Source: Paraflavitalea sp. CAU 1676 (lineage in GTDB: Bacteria > Bacteroidota > Bacteroidia > Chitinophagales > Chitinophagaceae). Taken from it: a stretch of DNA of 64,000 nt. The stretch lies in assembly GCF_029223285.1 (NCBI RefSeq), contig NZ_JARHUJ010000005.1:248001-312000 (forward strand), written 5' to 3'. Below, one piece after another: positions 26,281 through 36,058 of this stretch (positions are counted from its first letter, which is position 1; each line of letters opens with the position of its first letter). Position numbers and translations under genes: made by a program. The notes beneath the pieces are model-generated. The model was not told the origin of the DNA and did no database searches. It saw nothing but the letters and a program-made list of their open reading frames with translations.

Positions 26281-27159
26281 ATGCCGGGTAAACGCAATAT
26301 CGCCTTCTTGTTGGCAGTCTTTTTATTATTTGCCTGCTTCTTAAGTCTGTACTATTTCTATTATATCCCATCACAAAGGAGTGCACTTCATCAATATGGA
26401 TTTTCCCTGCTCAGGCGGATCCAGACCAATGTGCAAACGGGAAACACCAACTTACGCCGGTTGTATGGCACTTCCATCCGGAAGCTTCAGGAAAAGGAAA
26501 ATGATTTGGCACTGCAAGAGCAGCTTAAGCGCCTGACGCCTGCGGGAACGATGTTGCCCGAGCCTGTTCATGTAGATACGCTGGTGGAAAAAAGAGCGGG
26601 CGAACCTATTCCATTAACCGATACGTCTGCCTATTTCATGTACGCCGGAGCCTGGCAAATAGTATACCCTATCTACGATGCCATTCACACGAGAATAGTG
26701 GAGGTTTCCACGCCCATCAGCAGTTTGCTCGACCCCTGCCTCGGTTACCGGAAAGAATTTTTTGAAGGCTTCCTGTTGGTAAATACCGGCCAGCAAAATG
26801 GTTTGGTACTATATGGCGGGGAGGAGTTCGGGATGTTGGAAAAGTTGAATGGAGATAGCCTGCTCCTGTTGCAAAAGGGAGGCGGTTTTCCCCAGATCAC
26901 CGATGTTGCGTTAAAAGGAGTTCCGTACAAGCTCTTTGCCTGGTCGGTGATGCTGGAGCGGCAGGAGGTTATACTTTGCGGGGTGGTAAGAGAGAGTACT
27001 TACCATGCTCAGATCAACACCATTCCTGTAAAAATAGTATACCCGGTTATCATCCTGCTGCTGCTGTTGGTACTCGGTCTTCCCTTCCTGAAATTGTATT
27101 TCATGAACCGGAAAGAGACCCTCCGGTCCCGGGATTTTACCCTGGGGCTATTTCGGTAG
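26281..27159 (+). CDS. N-terminal part of a frameshifted giant membrane protein
   Basis: A 292-codon frame: one membrane helix (about residues 5-30), an extracytoplasmic domain of about 210 residues, a second helix (about 250-272), then cytoplasmic residues ending RSRDFTLGLFR-stop. The stop falls where the -1 frame continues smoothly into another membrane helix (GAISVAIGMAMIALIIVHV). A -1 shift at GGGG (27144-27147) would join both frames into one 1227-residue product. I interpret this as the 5' part of a single gene, interrupted by mutation, assembly error or programmed slippage. Function unknown; the layout is sensor-like. Confidence 0.7.
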   Translation: MPGKRNIAFLLAVFLLFACFLSLYYFYYIPSQRSALHQYGFSLLRRIQTNVQTGNTNLRRLYGTSIRKLQEKENDLALQEQLKRLTPAGTMLPEPVHVDTLVEKRAGEPIPLTDTSAYFMYAGAWQIVYPIYDAIHTRIVEVSTPISSLLDPCLGYRKEFFEGFLLVNTGQQNGLVLYGGEEFGMLEKLNGDSLLLLQKGGGFPQITDVALKGVPYKLFAWSVMLERQEVILCGVVRESTYHAQINTIPVKIVYPVIILLLLLVLGLPFLKLYFMNRKETLRSRDFTLGLFR

Positions 27160-29963
27160 CCATTGGAATGGCCATGATCGCACTGATCATTGTACACGTG
27201 TTATTATTGATGCGCTCTGATAAAGAGATTGCCGGGGGACTCAGGAAGTTGTCGGGCCAGATAGAAAACAGCCTGCAGCACGAGCTGGAGATGGCTGGCG
27301 ACCAAATGGCTTTTTTTGACCGGCAGCTGGATAGTGCAGTAGCCGGCAAACAATACCCTCCTGGTCAACCTATGTTGGAGTTGCGCAAAGAGACCGGTTC
27401 GGTTTACCATATGCCCTGGTGGGACAGTGCGCTCTCCAACGGAAAGGTGAAAGCAGGACGCGATAATACCTATGCCTATTTTAACCGGATGAGCTGGATC
27501 GACCGGGAGGGTAAGCAAACATTGAAAGTGCAGATCGATGAACCATGGTCTATTAAGTTTATCAAAGTAAGCGACCGCCGTTATTATCAGGCATTCAAAG
27601 GCAACCGCCCCGATGATACCTTATTGCTGGCCATGGAGCCGGTGAACAGCTGGACCAATGGAGACTTCGAAATAAACCTCTCCATCAGAAGCCGGACTGC
27701 TTACCAGGTTTTGGCCATGAGTACTCACCTGTATTCATTGCAGCAGGTGATCATGTCTTCCGGATATAGTTACTGCCTCATGGATAGTGCGGGTAGCATG
27801 TACACGCACTCGGACCTTCGAAAAGCCCTGAAAGACAATTTTATTGAGGAAACTGGTGCACGCAGGCCCGTGCTGGAAGCCATTGCCGGTCACCAGGATA
27901 CGGTATTGCGTAATATATTGCTGTACAGCAGACCCCATTCTATTTTCATACATCCCTTGAAAAGCAGTTCCCTCTTCCTGGTTACGATGTATGATGAAAG
28001 CTATTACATAGCCGTACACCTGCGTATACTGGCTTTTGCGTTGTTGTGTTTGCCTGTCTGTGCGGCAATGGTGATCCTGGGCATGTTGGTGTTATACTGG
28101 ATTCCCAACCGGCATGTACTGTTTTCACCGGCCGAATATGCCCAATGGATGTTGCCCAGATCGGGCTTAAGGCCCTATTACAAAGCGGGATGCTTATTCA
28201 TGGTCCTATACCAGGCCTTATTCTGGCTTTGGCTGAATGGGGCAGATGCCTATCTGCTATTCTTTATCGGTTGTCTTACACCGTTGAATGTGCTGGCGGT
28301 GCTGGCTGCGCTTCGTTCCTATTACAATACCATACTGAAGCAGGAACAGGATATACTTCACATACGAATTGTTGCGATTATTGTGTTGCAAGGTGCAGGT
28401 ACGCTGGCGGTAGGCTACTGTGCCGGTATACCCGTAGGTGCCGGATGGTCCTTCTTTCTGTTTCAGGCTTGTGTTTGTGCACTGGCATTGGTATTGACCG
28501 ATCGTAAGGGGAGGGTTGAACAACTTTACTACAGCCTATTTCCAGTCAGTCCGCCATGGCGGTTCAACAGGTTCGGTCGTATTCTCCGGCAGATATCCTG
28601 GTGGCCGGTTTGGCGGTGGATGAAGTGGGATTACCTGTACTGGCACGCGATCTTTATATTCCTGCTTACCCAATGCATCTCCTCCCTGCCGGCTATTTTA
28701 TTTACCTGGTATGCCCAAAACCACGAGATCAGGCAATCTGTAAAGAAGGAACAATTATACCTTGCTTCAAAACTGCAGAACAGGAAGCCCTCCATATACC
28801 ACTTTCTGCAAAGCCATGATGTCAACGTTGTCAGCCATCGTTACATTGATACTATCGCTTATGCCAGGGGAATTTATACGCTCTATGATGAAAAGGTCAG
28901 CAGGCCAGCCATCGGCGCCGCACAGGTTACCAGGCAGGATGCGGCCATTCTGAATAACAAAGCGGAGAACTTCTATCTTGAAATGGTCAACGGAATTATC
29001 GCCAACAAAAAAGACCCGTTGAATTATCCGGCACTACGCAATTTGTCTTCCGACAGGCAATGGAGCTGGGACAACAGGCTGAAAGATACGCTTGAGTTCC
29101 TGTGGCATCCTTCGCGGGAAGCGATGTTTGCCAGAAAGGATACAACGGTTGATCCGTTGCTGATTCGATCAAAGATGCCAGACCGGTATGTGATGGTCCA
29201 GCGCCCCGTCATCAAGTTCCTGCTCATGGTGATCGGGTTTCTGATCGCGTACGGTATCATCGCCCTCATCAGGATGACCATTTATCGTTTCTTCTCGCTG
29301 AGGTTTGTTCATTGGCAGGAAAAGGGGCGGGCAGCCGGAAGTCCTTTCCCTCCCATTAGGGACAGTGAATTTCTGCAACAATGTTATGATCGCAACAGGT
29401 ATTTGGAAAAGATCGAGACCGGCGGGCATGCCTGCCTGCGGGACTATTTCAGGGCTGGTTATTCCAGGAATGACGGCCGGTTATCGACCAATAAGGCTGA
29501 ATTAATGGAAGCGCAGATCATGAATCAGGCCGACAGTTGCAAGGTGTTCTTTGGAGAATTATGGAAATCGTGCAGCAATGAGGATAAACTATTGTTGATG
29601 AACCTGGCACAGTATGGGGTCGTGAATTATAAGAATACAGAGGGTATATTCAGGCTGCTTAAACGCGAGTTGGTGATCGTTTATGATGGACGAATTCACA
29701 TGTTGAGTCCGGCGTTTCGTTATTTTATCCTCAACCGGGCTGAGCAGCCGGAAGAACAGGAACTCAGGAAACAGTCATTGAAGGCCGGCAGATGGCAACA
29801 GGTAAGAATGGTGTTGCTCCTGCTGATGCTGCTGACAGGCATATTCCTGTTCATTACGCAGGAGGAGGCATTCAAGCGGGTGGGAGCGGTGCTCACGAGT
29901 GTCACCGGCGTTGTATCCCTGTTGATGAAGTTTGTGTCAGATGCTTCGCCCGCAAAAAAATAG
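27147..29963 (+). CDS. C-terminal part of a frameshifted giant membrane protein
   Basis: About 938 codons in the -1 frame relative to the preceding ORF. If translated alone, the first good start is ATG 27168. Topology: a first helix, an extracytoplasmic domain of about 240 residues, a bundle of about six helices, another periplasmic segment (about 150 residues), a helix near KFLLMVIGFLIAYGIIALI, a cytoplasmic stretch with a winged-helix-like pattern (LLLMNLAQYGVVNYKNTEGI to HMLSPAFRYFIL), and two C-terminal helices. The open frame extends upstream to 26976, but that part overlaps coding sequence of the other frame. No catalytic motif was recognised. Confidence 0.72.
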   Translation, partial: AISVAIGMAMIALIIVHVLLLMRSDKEIAGGLRKLSGQIENSLQHELEMAGDQMAFFDRQLDSAVAGKQYPPGQPMLELRKETGSVYHMPWWDSALSNGKVKAGRDNTYAYFNRMSWIDREGKQTLKVQIDEPWSIKFIKVSDRRYYQAFKGNRPDDTLLLAMEPVNSWTNGDFEINLSIRSRTAYQVLAMSTHLYSLQQVIMSSGYSYCLMDSAGSMYTHSDLRKALKDNFIEETGARRPVLEAIAGHQDTVLRNILLYSRPHSIFIHPLKSSSLFLVTMYDESYYIAVHLRILAFALLCLPVCAAMVILGMLVLYWIPNRHVLFSPAEYAQWMLPRSGLRPYYKAGCLFMVLYQALFWLWLNGADAYLLFFIGCLTPLNVLAVLAALRSYYNTILKQEQDILHIRIVAIIVLQGAGTLAVGYCAGIPVGAGWSFFLFQACVCALALVLTDRKGRVEQLYYSLFPVSPPWRFNRFGRILRQISWWPVWRWMKWDYLYWHAIFIFLLTQCISSLPAILFTWYAQNHEIRQSVKKEQLYLASKLQNRKPSIYHFLQSHDVNVVSHRYIDTIAYARGIYTLYDEKVSRPAIGAAQVTRQDAAILNNKAENFYLEMVNGIIANKKDPLNYPALRNLSSDRQWSWDNRLKDTLEFLWHPSREAMFARKDTTVDPLLIRSKMPDRYVMVQRPVIKFLLMVIGFLIAYGIIALIRMTIYRFFSLRFVHWQEKGRAAGSPFPPIRDSEFLQQCYDRNRYLEKIETGGHACLRDYFRAGYSRNDGRLSTNKAELMEAQIMNQADSCKVFFGELWKSCSNEDKLLLMNLAQYGVVNYKNTEGIFRLLKRELVIVYDGRIHMLSPAFRYFILNRAEQPEEQELRKQSLKAGRWQQVRMVLLLLMLLTGIFLFITQEEAFKRVGAVLTSVTGVVSLLMKFVSDASPAKK

Positions 29964-29990
29964 CCGGCCGGGGCCTGTCGCAAACCTATC

Positions 29991-30024
29991 TAAAAAAGAA
30001 GGTCGCCGGAAACCAGCGACCTTC
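29991..30024 (-). terminator. Intrinsic terminator downstream of sucC
   Basis: A 9-bp perfect stem (29998-30006 with 30016-30024) and a 9-nt loop. On the reverse strand it is followed by a T-run (complement of AAAAAA at 29992-29997), so it terminates the leftward sucC transcript, 23 nt after its stop. Confidence 0.85.
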
Positions 30025-30046
30025 AGATAATTTATACCGGGAAAGA

Positions 30047-31258
30047 TTAAGCAACTGCTTTGCCCACCAGGGCTGCCGCTTCACTGAGCAGAATAGCAGA
30101 CTGTACTTTCAGGCCGCTTTCTTCGATCAGCTTCTTGGCTTCTTCTGCATTGGTTCCTTGCAAACGTACGATGATCGGAACTTCGATATTGCCGATGGAT
30201 TTGTACGCATCGATAACACCCTGCGCCACACGATCGCAACGAACGATACCGCCGAAGATATTGATGAGGATGGCTTTTACCTTGGGATCTTTCAGGATGA
30301 TACGGAAACCTGCTTCAACCGTTGTGGCATTGGCAGTACCACCTACGTCGAGGAAGTTGGCTGGTTCACCACCACTCAGCTTGATCATATCCATAGTCGC
30401 CATGGCGAGGCCCGCGCCGTTAACCATACAACCTACGTTACCATCGAGCTTTACGAAGTTCAGGTTGAACTTACCGGCTTCTACTTCAGTAGGATCTTCT
30501 TCGCTGATGTCGCGCATTGCCTCGAGTTCGGGGTGGCGCATCAGGGAATTGTCGTCGAGATTCATCTTACAATCCACCGCGATGATCTTTTCATCGGAAG
30601 TTTTGAAGAGAGGGTTGATCTCGAGCATGCTGCAATCGAGACCCACATAAGCGTTGTATAAGTTGGTAACGAACTTAACGCAGTTCTTGAAGGCTTCACC
30701 TTTCAGTCCCAGGTTGAAAGCGATCTTACGGGCCTGGAAGGCCTGGAGGCCGCCACCGGGATGTACCCACTCTTTGAAGATCTTCTCGGGGGTATTGTGC
30801 GCCACTTCTTCAATGTCCATACCGCCTTCGGTGCTGTACATGATCACATTCTGGCCACGACCGCGGTCGAGCAGGATAGACAGGTAGAATTCTTTAATGG
30901 GGTTGGGGCCAGGATAGTAAACGTCCTGTGCAACCAATACTTTGTTGACGAGTTTACCGGCAGCACCAGTTTGAATGGTTACCAGGGTACCACCCAGGAT
31001 ATTGGAAGCGATCTGCTTGACCTCTTCTGCACTCTTACCAACGGCTACACCGCGTTGCTCGGTACCCTGGATCTTACCCTTACCGCGCCCGCCGGCGTGG
31101 ATCTGGGCTTTCACCACAGCGAAAGCGTTGCCAAACTGGACCTTGAGATTCTTATAAGCTTCTTCAGCCGCATCAGCTCTGTCGACGGGGATACCTTCCT
31201 GTACAGGAACATTGTATTTCTTGAGTAACTCTTTAGCCTGGTATTCGTGGAGATTCAT
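30047..31258 (-). CDS. sucC: Succinyl-CoA synthetase (ADP-forming) beta subunit
   Basis: TCA-cycle enzyme subunit that forms succinate and ATP/GTP from succinyl-CoA with SucD. It is 403 residues, beginning MNLHEYQAKELLKKYNVPV. The ATP-grasp domain includes AQIHAGGRGKGK, and the C-terminal half has CMVNGAGLAMATMD, FLDVGGTA and INIFGGIVRCD with IIVRLQGTNAEE. sucD is not adjacent; the gene appears monocistronic, with its own terminator and a TATTTTCG -7-like box at 31282-31275. Confidence 0.97.
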   Translation of the reverse strand: MNLHEYQAKELLKKYNVPVQEGIPVDRADAAEEAYKNLKVQFGNAFAVVKAQIHAGGRGKGKIQGTEQRGVAVGKSAEEVKQIASNILGGTLVTIQTGAAGKLVNKVLVAQDVYYPGPNPIKEFYLSILLDRGRGQNVIMYSTEGGMDIEEVAHNTPEKIFKEWVHPGGGLQAFQARKIAFNLGLKGEAFKNCVKFVTNLYNAYVGLDCSMLEINPLFKTSDEKIIAVDCKMNLDDNSLMRHPELEAMRDISEEDPTEVEAGKFNLNFVKLDGNVGCMVNGAGLAMATMDMIKLSGGEPANFLDVGGTANATTVEAGFRIILKDPKVKAILINIFGGIVRCDRVAQGVIDAYKSIGNIEVPIIVRLQGTNAEEAKKLIEESGLKVQSAILLSEAAALVGKAVA

Positions 31259-31274
31259 GCAGAAAAAATTTTGG

Positions 31275-31282
31275 CGAAAATA
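31275..31282 (-). promoter_or_regulatory. Near-consensus -7 box (TATTTTCG) for sucC
   Basis: One base off TAnnTTTG, 16 nt ahead of the sucC ATG, in the only intergenic space upstream of the gene. No clear -33 element at the usual spacing. Confidence 0.3.
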
Positions 31283-31397
31283 GGTCAGAAAGGGGGAATA
31301 TAAAAATCACAAATATCCTGATCATGCAGTTCGATTACCTTTCTATTTCCCTGATATTCCCATCTTAGCGCGCTATTCAACCTGCATGGTCCCACAT

Positions 31398-32201
31398 ATG
31401 AATAAATTAATAATTGGTGTTTTGATTTTAATGGCGTCCTGTCGCAGCAACCAATACATCACCATCCCGGTGCGTCCTGCAGACGGCCTCACCGGCTCGG
31501 CATTTTACCAAAAGGTTATCCCGATGAGCCGGGAAGACCGCGAAGTGCTGGCTGTACGCGAAGTGTTGTCGGGCAATATTCCGCCCTTTCTGAAGCACTT
31601 CATAAAAGTAAAGGCTGAAGTGGTCGATTCGTTGGGGCAGGCGCACCAGGCCGTTTATTATGTGGCGCCTGATTATTTATCCATCGGCAGCAATGCCGAC
31701 TTTGCCCGTATACCATTAACCCCTATGGCAGCCCAGCTGATCGCAGACGGACTACATTGCTTTCTGCCTACCCGGAAGATGGTCAATAATATTTACTTAC
31801 AATCGACCGTCCAATTGGAGCCAATACCCTTGTTTGCCTACCGCGATAGCGTCGTTACGTTCTGGCATCACCACCTCATGATCGAAGGGCAGCGGCGCCA
31901 GCGGCCCGGGTTGATCGGGGGCATCAAAAAAGACGTGGTGATCTCGGGCAAAGTACCGCGCGACCCGCGCCCGCACCGCGTAGCGATCTATGGCTGGCAT
32001 AAGCCGGATGGCACGCCGATACAGCCGCTTTATACGGGACATGTGGATTGGTATGTCGATTACAGCCACGGAATCAGGCTGGTATACCGCAAAATAAGGG
32101 TCGATGGCCGTTGGATGGACTACCAGGATGTTCTGAAGCATCCGCTGCTACGGGGCCTCCTCTGTGATGAGGAGTTTTGTGACTTTTATAGGTATGAATA
32201 G
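31398..32201 (+). CDS. Conserved hypothetical lipoprotein
   Basis: A 267-residue protein (ATG 31398 preferred over 31386 because it directly begins a lipoprotein signal MNKLIIGVLILMASC, lipidated Cys15). The mature domain contains GSNADFARIPLTPMAAQLIAD, LPTRKMVNNIY, KDVVISG and GHVDWYVDYSHGIRLV, a conserved pattern I have seen in hypothetical proteins of several phyla, which suggests a defined enzyme-like fold, but no function is known to me. The next gene, punA, starts 39 nt downstream. Confidence 0.75.
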   Translation: MNKLIIGVLILMASCRSNQYITIPVRPADGLTGSAFYQKVIPMSREDREVLAVREVLSGNIPPFLKHFIKVKAEVVDSLGQAHQAVYYVAPDYLSIGSNADFARIPLTPMAAQLIADGLHCFLPTRKMVNNIYLQSTVQLEPIPLFAYRDSVVTFWHHHLMIEGQRRQRPGLIGGIKKDVVISGKVPRDPRPHRVAIYGWHKPDGTPIQPLYTGHVDWYVDYSHGIRLVYRKIRVDGRWMDYQDVLKHPLLRGLLCDEEFCDFYRYE

Positions 32202-32224
32202 CAAGCTGATCATCGATTTCGAAC

Positions 32225-32232
32225 TATCTTCG
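32225..32232 (+). promoter_or_regulatory. Near-consensus -7 box (TATCTTCG) for punA
   Basis: One base off TAnnTTTG, 8 nt ahead of the punA ATG. It is identical to the octamer ahead of the GNAT gene at 24821-25306. It implies punA is transcribed with almost no leader. Confidence 0.35.
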
Positions 32233-32240
32233 CGGCCATT

Positions 32241-33062
32241 ATGGCTGATTTAATCCAACAGTTACGCGAAACGACGGCATTCATTCAACAGCATTATCCG
32301 CATACCCCCGAAGCTGGAATTGTACTCGGCAGTGGTTTGGGCAATTTTGCCAATGAGATGGAAGTGGAGAAAGAAATACCCTACGCCAATATCCCGCACT
32401 TTCCCGTGTCGACCGTGGAAGGCCATTCGGGCAAGCTGCTCTTCGGCAAATTGAACGGCCGTCGGGTAGTGGCCATGGCAGGACGCTTTCACTTTTATGA
32501 AGGCTATACGGCCGAACAGGTCACTTATCCCATCCGCACGATGAAGTTCCTCGGCATTCAGCACCTGCTGATATCGAATGCGGCAGGCGGAGTAAACCCA
32601 AACTTCAGGGTGGGCGACCTGATGTTGATCACCGATCATATCAGCCTGGCCATTATAAACCCGTTGCTGGGTAAAAACCATGGCGACCTGGGGCCGCGCT
32701 TTCCGGATATGAGCGAACCTTACAGTAAAGCACTTCAACAAAAGGTTAAAAATATTGCTGACTCCCTGCAGGTGCCCCTGCAGCAGGGTGTTTATTTCGG
32801 TGTAACCGGACCTACCTTCGAAACCAGGGCCGAATACAAGATGATCCATGCCCTGGGCGGCGATGCGGTGGGTATGAGTACCGTGCAGGAAGTGATCGTC
32901 GCTATCCATATGGGATTGCCGGTGGTAGCCATTAGTATCATCACCGATCTGGGCATCCGGGAAGAAGACAATGTGATCACCCACCAGGAGGTATTGGAAG
33001 CTGCCGCTGCGGCAGAACCGAAATTGTCGGCCATCTTTAAACAATTAGTGGCGGCATTGTAA
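32241..33062 (+). CDS. punA: Purine nucleoside phosphorylase (trimeric type)
   Basis: Phosphorolysis of inosine/guanosine in purine salvage. The 273-residue length fits the trimeric PNP family. Motifs: LGSGLGNFA and VEGHSGKLLFG (phosphate site), GRFHFYEGY, SNAAGG, GPTFETRAEYKM (purine site Glu) and DAVGMSTVQE. It is cytoplasmic. The porin gene begins 74 nt later on the same strand, an arrangement recurrent in this phylum that suggests coupled nucleoside uptake and salvage (inference). Confidence 0.96.
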   Translation: MADLIQQLRETTAFIQQHYPHTPEAGIVLGSGLGNFANEMEVEKEIPYANIPHFPVSTVEGHSGKLLFGKLNGRRVVAMAGRFHFYEGYTAEQVTYPIRTMKFLGIQHLLISNAAGGVNPNFRVGDLMLITDHISLAIINPLLGKNHGDLGPRFPDMSEPYSKALQQKVKNIADSLQVPLQQGVYFGVTGPTFETRAEYKMIHALGGDAVGMSTVQEVIVAIHMGLPVVAISIITDLGIREEDNVITHQEVLEAAAAAEPKLSAIFKQLVAAL

Positions 33063-33136
33063 CAACAGGTTTAACTTTTGTATAACCGGCAGGCCGGTAT
33101 TAATCAGTAATTTGATCCCCAAATTTTAAGGCACCA

Positions 33137-35173
33137 GTGGCGAGGATAATTATCATATTTATTGGAATAGCCCTCTTAACGGCCGGATTGGTGACTACTG
33201 CCCGGGCCCAGGGTGGGGCCATTGACAGGCTGAAAGGAATGGGCTCCAATTTTGCCGGCGCTGGCAGAGGGGGCGGTGGCGATAGCGTAATTCACCGGAC
33301 CGGGTTGGAAGATTCCATCACCATCAGTTTCCGCTACCTCGATTCGAGCCGCATGCGGGGATTCGATTCGGTGATCTACGACTTCTCCCGCAAAGTGCCT
33401 TTGCCCTGGTACAATCAGCACCTCGGCAATATCGGAAACGCTTCCCGCAGTCTGCTGTTTACGCCCAATATGCAATCGGGCTGGGATCATGGATTCCATG
33501 CCTATGATAATTACAACTTCAACATTGCCGAAACCAGGTTCTTCAACACCACCCGGCCTTATACGGAACTGCATTATGTATTGGGATCGAGGGCCGAGCA
33601 GCTCATCAACGTGTTTCACACGCAAAACCTGAAGCCCAACTGGAACCTGAGCTTTCAATACAGGCTCATCAACTCGCTGGGCCTGTTCCAGAACCAGAGC
33701 ACCAATCACAACAACTACCGCTTTACCTCCTGGTACCAGACGAAAAATAAACGGTACACCAATTATATTGCTATAGCAGGGAACAAATTGCAGTCGGGAG
33801 AAAGCGGGGGCATCGCCACCGACAAGAATTACCTGGATGCCACCGGTTACGAAGAGCGCTCCAATATTCCTACCAAGATTGGTCAGCAAACGGTGAACAG
33901 CCGCAACTTTTTCAATTATTCGATCGCAACGGGAGCGTTTTTCACGAATGCCACCTACCTCATGCGGCAACAGTATGATCTGGTGGGACAGAAAGATTCA
34001 ATCGTTACAGATAGCTCTGTGATAAAGCTTTTTTATCCGCGCTTAAGGTTGGAACATACCATCAGTTACAGTACTTATAAGTACAGGTTCAAAGACCAGG
34101 GCATCACTGATTCAGCTTATTATAAGAACAATTATGATCTGATCGTTCCGAAAGACACCTTCTTTATTCAGGATTACTGGAAAGACCTGGTGAATGATTT
34201 TTCGATTTATTCGTTTCCCGATGCAAAGAACTCCCAGCAATTCGTAAAAGTAGGCGCCGCCCTGCAGTTGTTGCAGGGCAACCTCGACTCGGGCAGGTCA
34301 ACCCCCCGGGAGCAGAACATCTGGATACACGGCGAATACCGCAATCGTACCAGAAATAAGAAATGGGATATCGAATTGGCCGGAAAGTTTTATGTAAGTG
34401 GCTTCAACGCCGGCGATTACGATGCACTGGCGAGCCTGCAGCGTTACCTGGGCCCCAAGGTCGGTTACCTGCGCGTTGGCTTTCAGAATACCAACCGCAC
34501 ACCCTCTTTCGTGTATGACCAGGCTAGCAGTTTTTACCTGCCGGGGGCAGAGGCCCGGACATTTAACAAAGAAAATATCACGCACATCTTTGCATCGCTC
34601 GATCAGCCTCGTTACAAGCTGCGTTTATCGGGCAGCTATTATCTTGTTACCAACCTCTCGTATTTCTCTTCCTATTTGCAACCGGCGCAATCATCTTCCT
34701 TGTTCAACCTGTTGCGGATAACCGGCGAAAAACAGATCATGCTGGGCCGCCGCGGCTGGAACTGGCGCATCTGGCTCATATTACAGCAAAGGGCAGGGGA
34801 TGGTCCTGTAAACGTACCGCTCATAACCACGCGTAACATGATCGGGTACGATGGCAACCTGGGGTTCAAGAACCTGAACATCGCCTTTGGCCTGGAGGCT
34901 AAATATTTCACCGGCTACAAGGCACCCAATTATTCACCCTTGCTGGGGCAGTATTTCTACCAGGACAATCTTACTGTAAAGCTGAATACGCCCGAAATGG
35001 CTGCATACATGCACTTCCGCATCAAGAGCTTCAATGCTTATATACGGGCCGAAAACCTCAATACCTTCAATTGGTCCGAGGGAGGTTTCACCAAAAACAA
35101 TATACCCACCATCGACTATCCCTATCCGGGATTGCATATCAGGGTGGGTATATTCTGGAGTTTCGTGAACTAA
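33137..35173 (+). CDS. Putative outer-membrane porin (PF14121-type)
   Basis: A 678-residue outer-membrane beta-barrel. The signal peptide spans residues 1-24 (ending ARAQ), followed by a Gly-rich linker (AGAGRGGGGD). The body is alternating amphipathic strands with many aromatics, ending in VGIFWSFVN, a typical barrel terminus. FNIAETRFFNTTRPYTELHY near residue 130 is the family hallmark. The start is GTG at 33137. Substrate unknown; the link with punA suggests nucleosides (inference). Confidence 0.85.
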   Translation: MARIIIIFIGIALLTAGLVTTARAQGGAIDRLKGMGSNFAGAGRGGGGDSVIHRTGLEDSITISFRYLDSSRMRGFDSVIYDFSRKVPLPWYNQHLGNIGNASRSLLFTPNMQSGWDHGFHAYDNYNFNIAETRFFNTTRPYTELHYVLGSRAEQLINVFHTQNLKPNWNLSFQYRLINSLGLFQNQSTNHNNYRFTSWYQTKNKRYTNYIAIAGNKLQSGESGGIATDKNYLDATGYEERSNIPTKIGQQTVNSRNFFNYSIATGAFFTNATYLMRQQYDLVGQKDSIVTDSSVIKLFYPRLRLEHTISYSTYKYRFKDQGITDSAYYKNNYDLIVPKDTFFIQDYWKDLVNDFSIYSFPDAKNSQQFVKVGAALQLLQGNLDSGRSTPREQNIWIHGEYRNRTRNKKWDIELAGKFYVSGFNAGDYDALASLQRYLGPKVGYLRVGFQNTNRTPSFVYDQASSFYLPGAEARTFNKENITHIFASLDQPRYKLRLSGSYYLVTNLSYFSSYLQPAQSSSLFNLLRITGEKQIMLGRRGWNWRIWLILQQRAGDGPVNVPLITTRNMIGYDGNLGFKNLNIAFGLEAKYFTGYKAPNYSPLLGQYFYQDNLTVKLNTPEMAAYMHFRIKSFNAYIRAENLNTFNWSEGGFTKNNIPTIDYPYPGLHIRVGIFWSFVN

Positions 35174-35266
35174 TATTTACAGCGCGAAATGTATCTCCTA
35201 TAATAAAAGGGGCATCTCTGCTTGTTGTATCAGGCAACAACGGCGGCCATTGATGATGCCCGCAGC

Positions 35267-35857
35267 TTAAGCGTTTACAGCGGCAGGCTGTGCCGTAACC
35301 GGCTTTGGCGTCGTTTGATGCCAGTAACGGTTTTCCAGATCAGCAAGAATGCCTTTGTTCCTCGCCTTCCTGGCACGGTATAACAGGAACGGGATGATGA
35401 GACCGTATATGCCGGTAAGCCGTGTGTTGGTAAGGTCAAGTAATACGGCGAGGTGATCCAGTTTTTTGGGAATGCCGTGTTTGTTGGTAAGGCCATCGGT
35501 AGCCAGGCCATAGCCAATCGCAAGCCCCTTTTCAAACTCGACCGATCCTGGCACCAGTTTTACTTCAAATCGGATGGTACTGTTACTGGCATTATAAAAT
35601 CGGTGAAGCTGGTCGATGCGGGCAAGTGCTTTTTCACCCGGCTTCAGGTGCAGGTTGCTTTTGCCAAAACCAATACTTACCGTGCCTTCAATGGCCGTGA
35701 ACTCTTCGGTAAAGCTGGTGTGGTAATGCAGGTCATTGCCGCCCCCGGCCAGCAACTCTACTTCCACCAGGGTGTAGGCGCCGTTGGTTTCTTCGCTGCT
35801 TTTGAGAAGGGTAACCTTGTCTTTGATCAGTGGGTTTTCAAATACTCTTCTTTCCAT
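35267..35857 (-). CDS. Cupin-domain protein
   Basis: A 196-residue protein (ATG 35857; the longer frame to 35944 would run through the promoter). A cupin barrel occupies about residues 20-110, with the metal-binding His/Glu set in HYHTSFTEEFTAIEGTVSIGFG and a second His in DQLHRFYNAS. The C-terminal region has one hydrophobic segment (GIYGLIIPFLLYRARK) that may be a membrane anchor, unusual for a cupin. TACATTCG on the coding strand at 35884-35877 is a plausible -7 box. Substrate unknown. Confidence 0.82.
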   Translation of the reverse strand: MERRVFENPLIKDKVTLLKSSEETNGAYTLVEVELLAGGGNDLHYHTSFTEEFTAIEGTVSIGFGKSNLHLKPGEKALARIDQLHRFYNASNSTIRFEVKLVPGSVEFEKGLAIGYGLATDGLTNKHGIPKKLDHLAVLLDLTNTRLTGIYGLIIPFLLYRARKARNKGILADLENRYWHQTTPKPVTAQPAAVNA

Positions 35858-35876
35858 GGCATATAAATTATAAGAA

Positions 35877-35884
35877 CGAATGTA
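35877..35884 (-). promoter_or_regulatory. Near-consensus -7 box (TACATTCG) for the cupin gene
   Basis: One base off TAnnTTTG, 19 nt ahead of the preferred ATG (35857). It lies inside the longer open frame and therefore favours the shorter protein. Confidence 0.3.
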
Positions 35885-36058
35885 GAAATAGCAGCAGGCC
35901 CTGGAAAGGCATATTGGTACAATATGCCACAAACCGGCCACCAATTGTTATAATAAGAGTTGAGGTGCAGCGTTTTTTCCGGGTGTTTATCCGGGCTGTT
36001 GCTTTTGGAGCATAATTTGCATATTGTTGTATAATATCACTTACGAAAAATGATAAAT

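Noticed and set aside
26976-27146. Upstream part of the second frame of the giant membrane gene
   Set aside because: It overlaps well-supported coding sequence in another frame, and its translation lacks the hydrophobic pattern expected; it is only an open frame.
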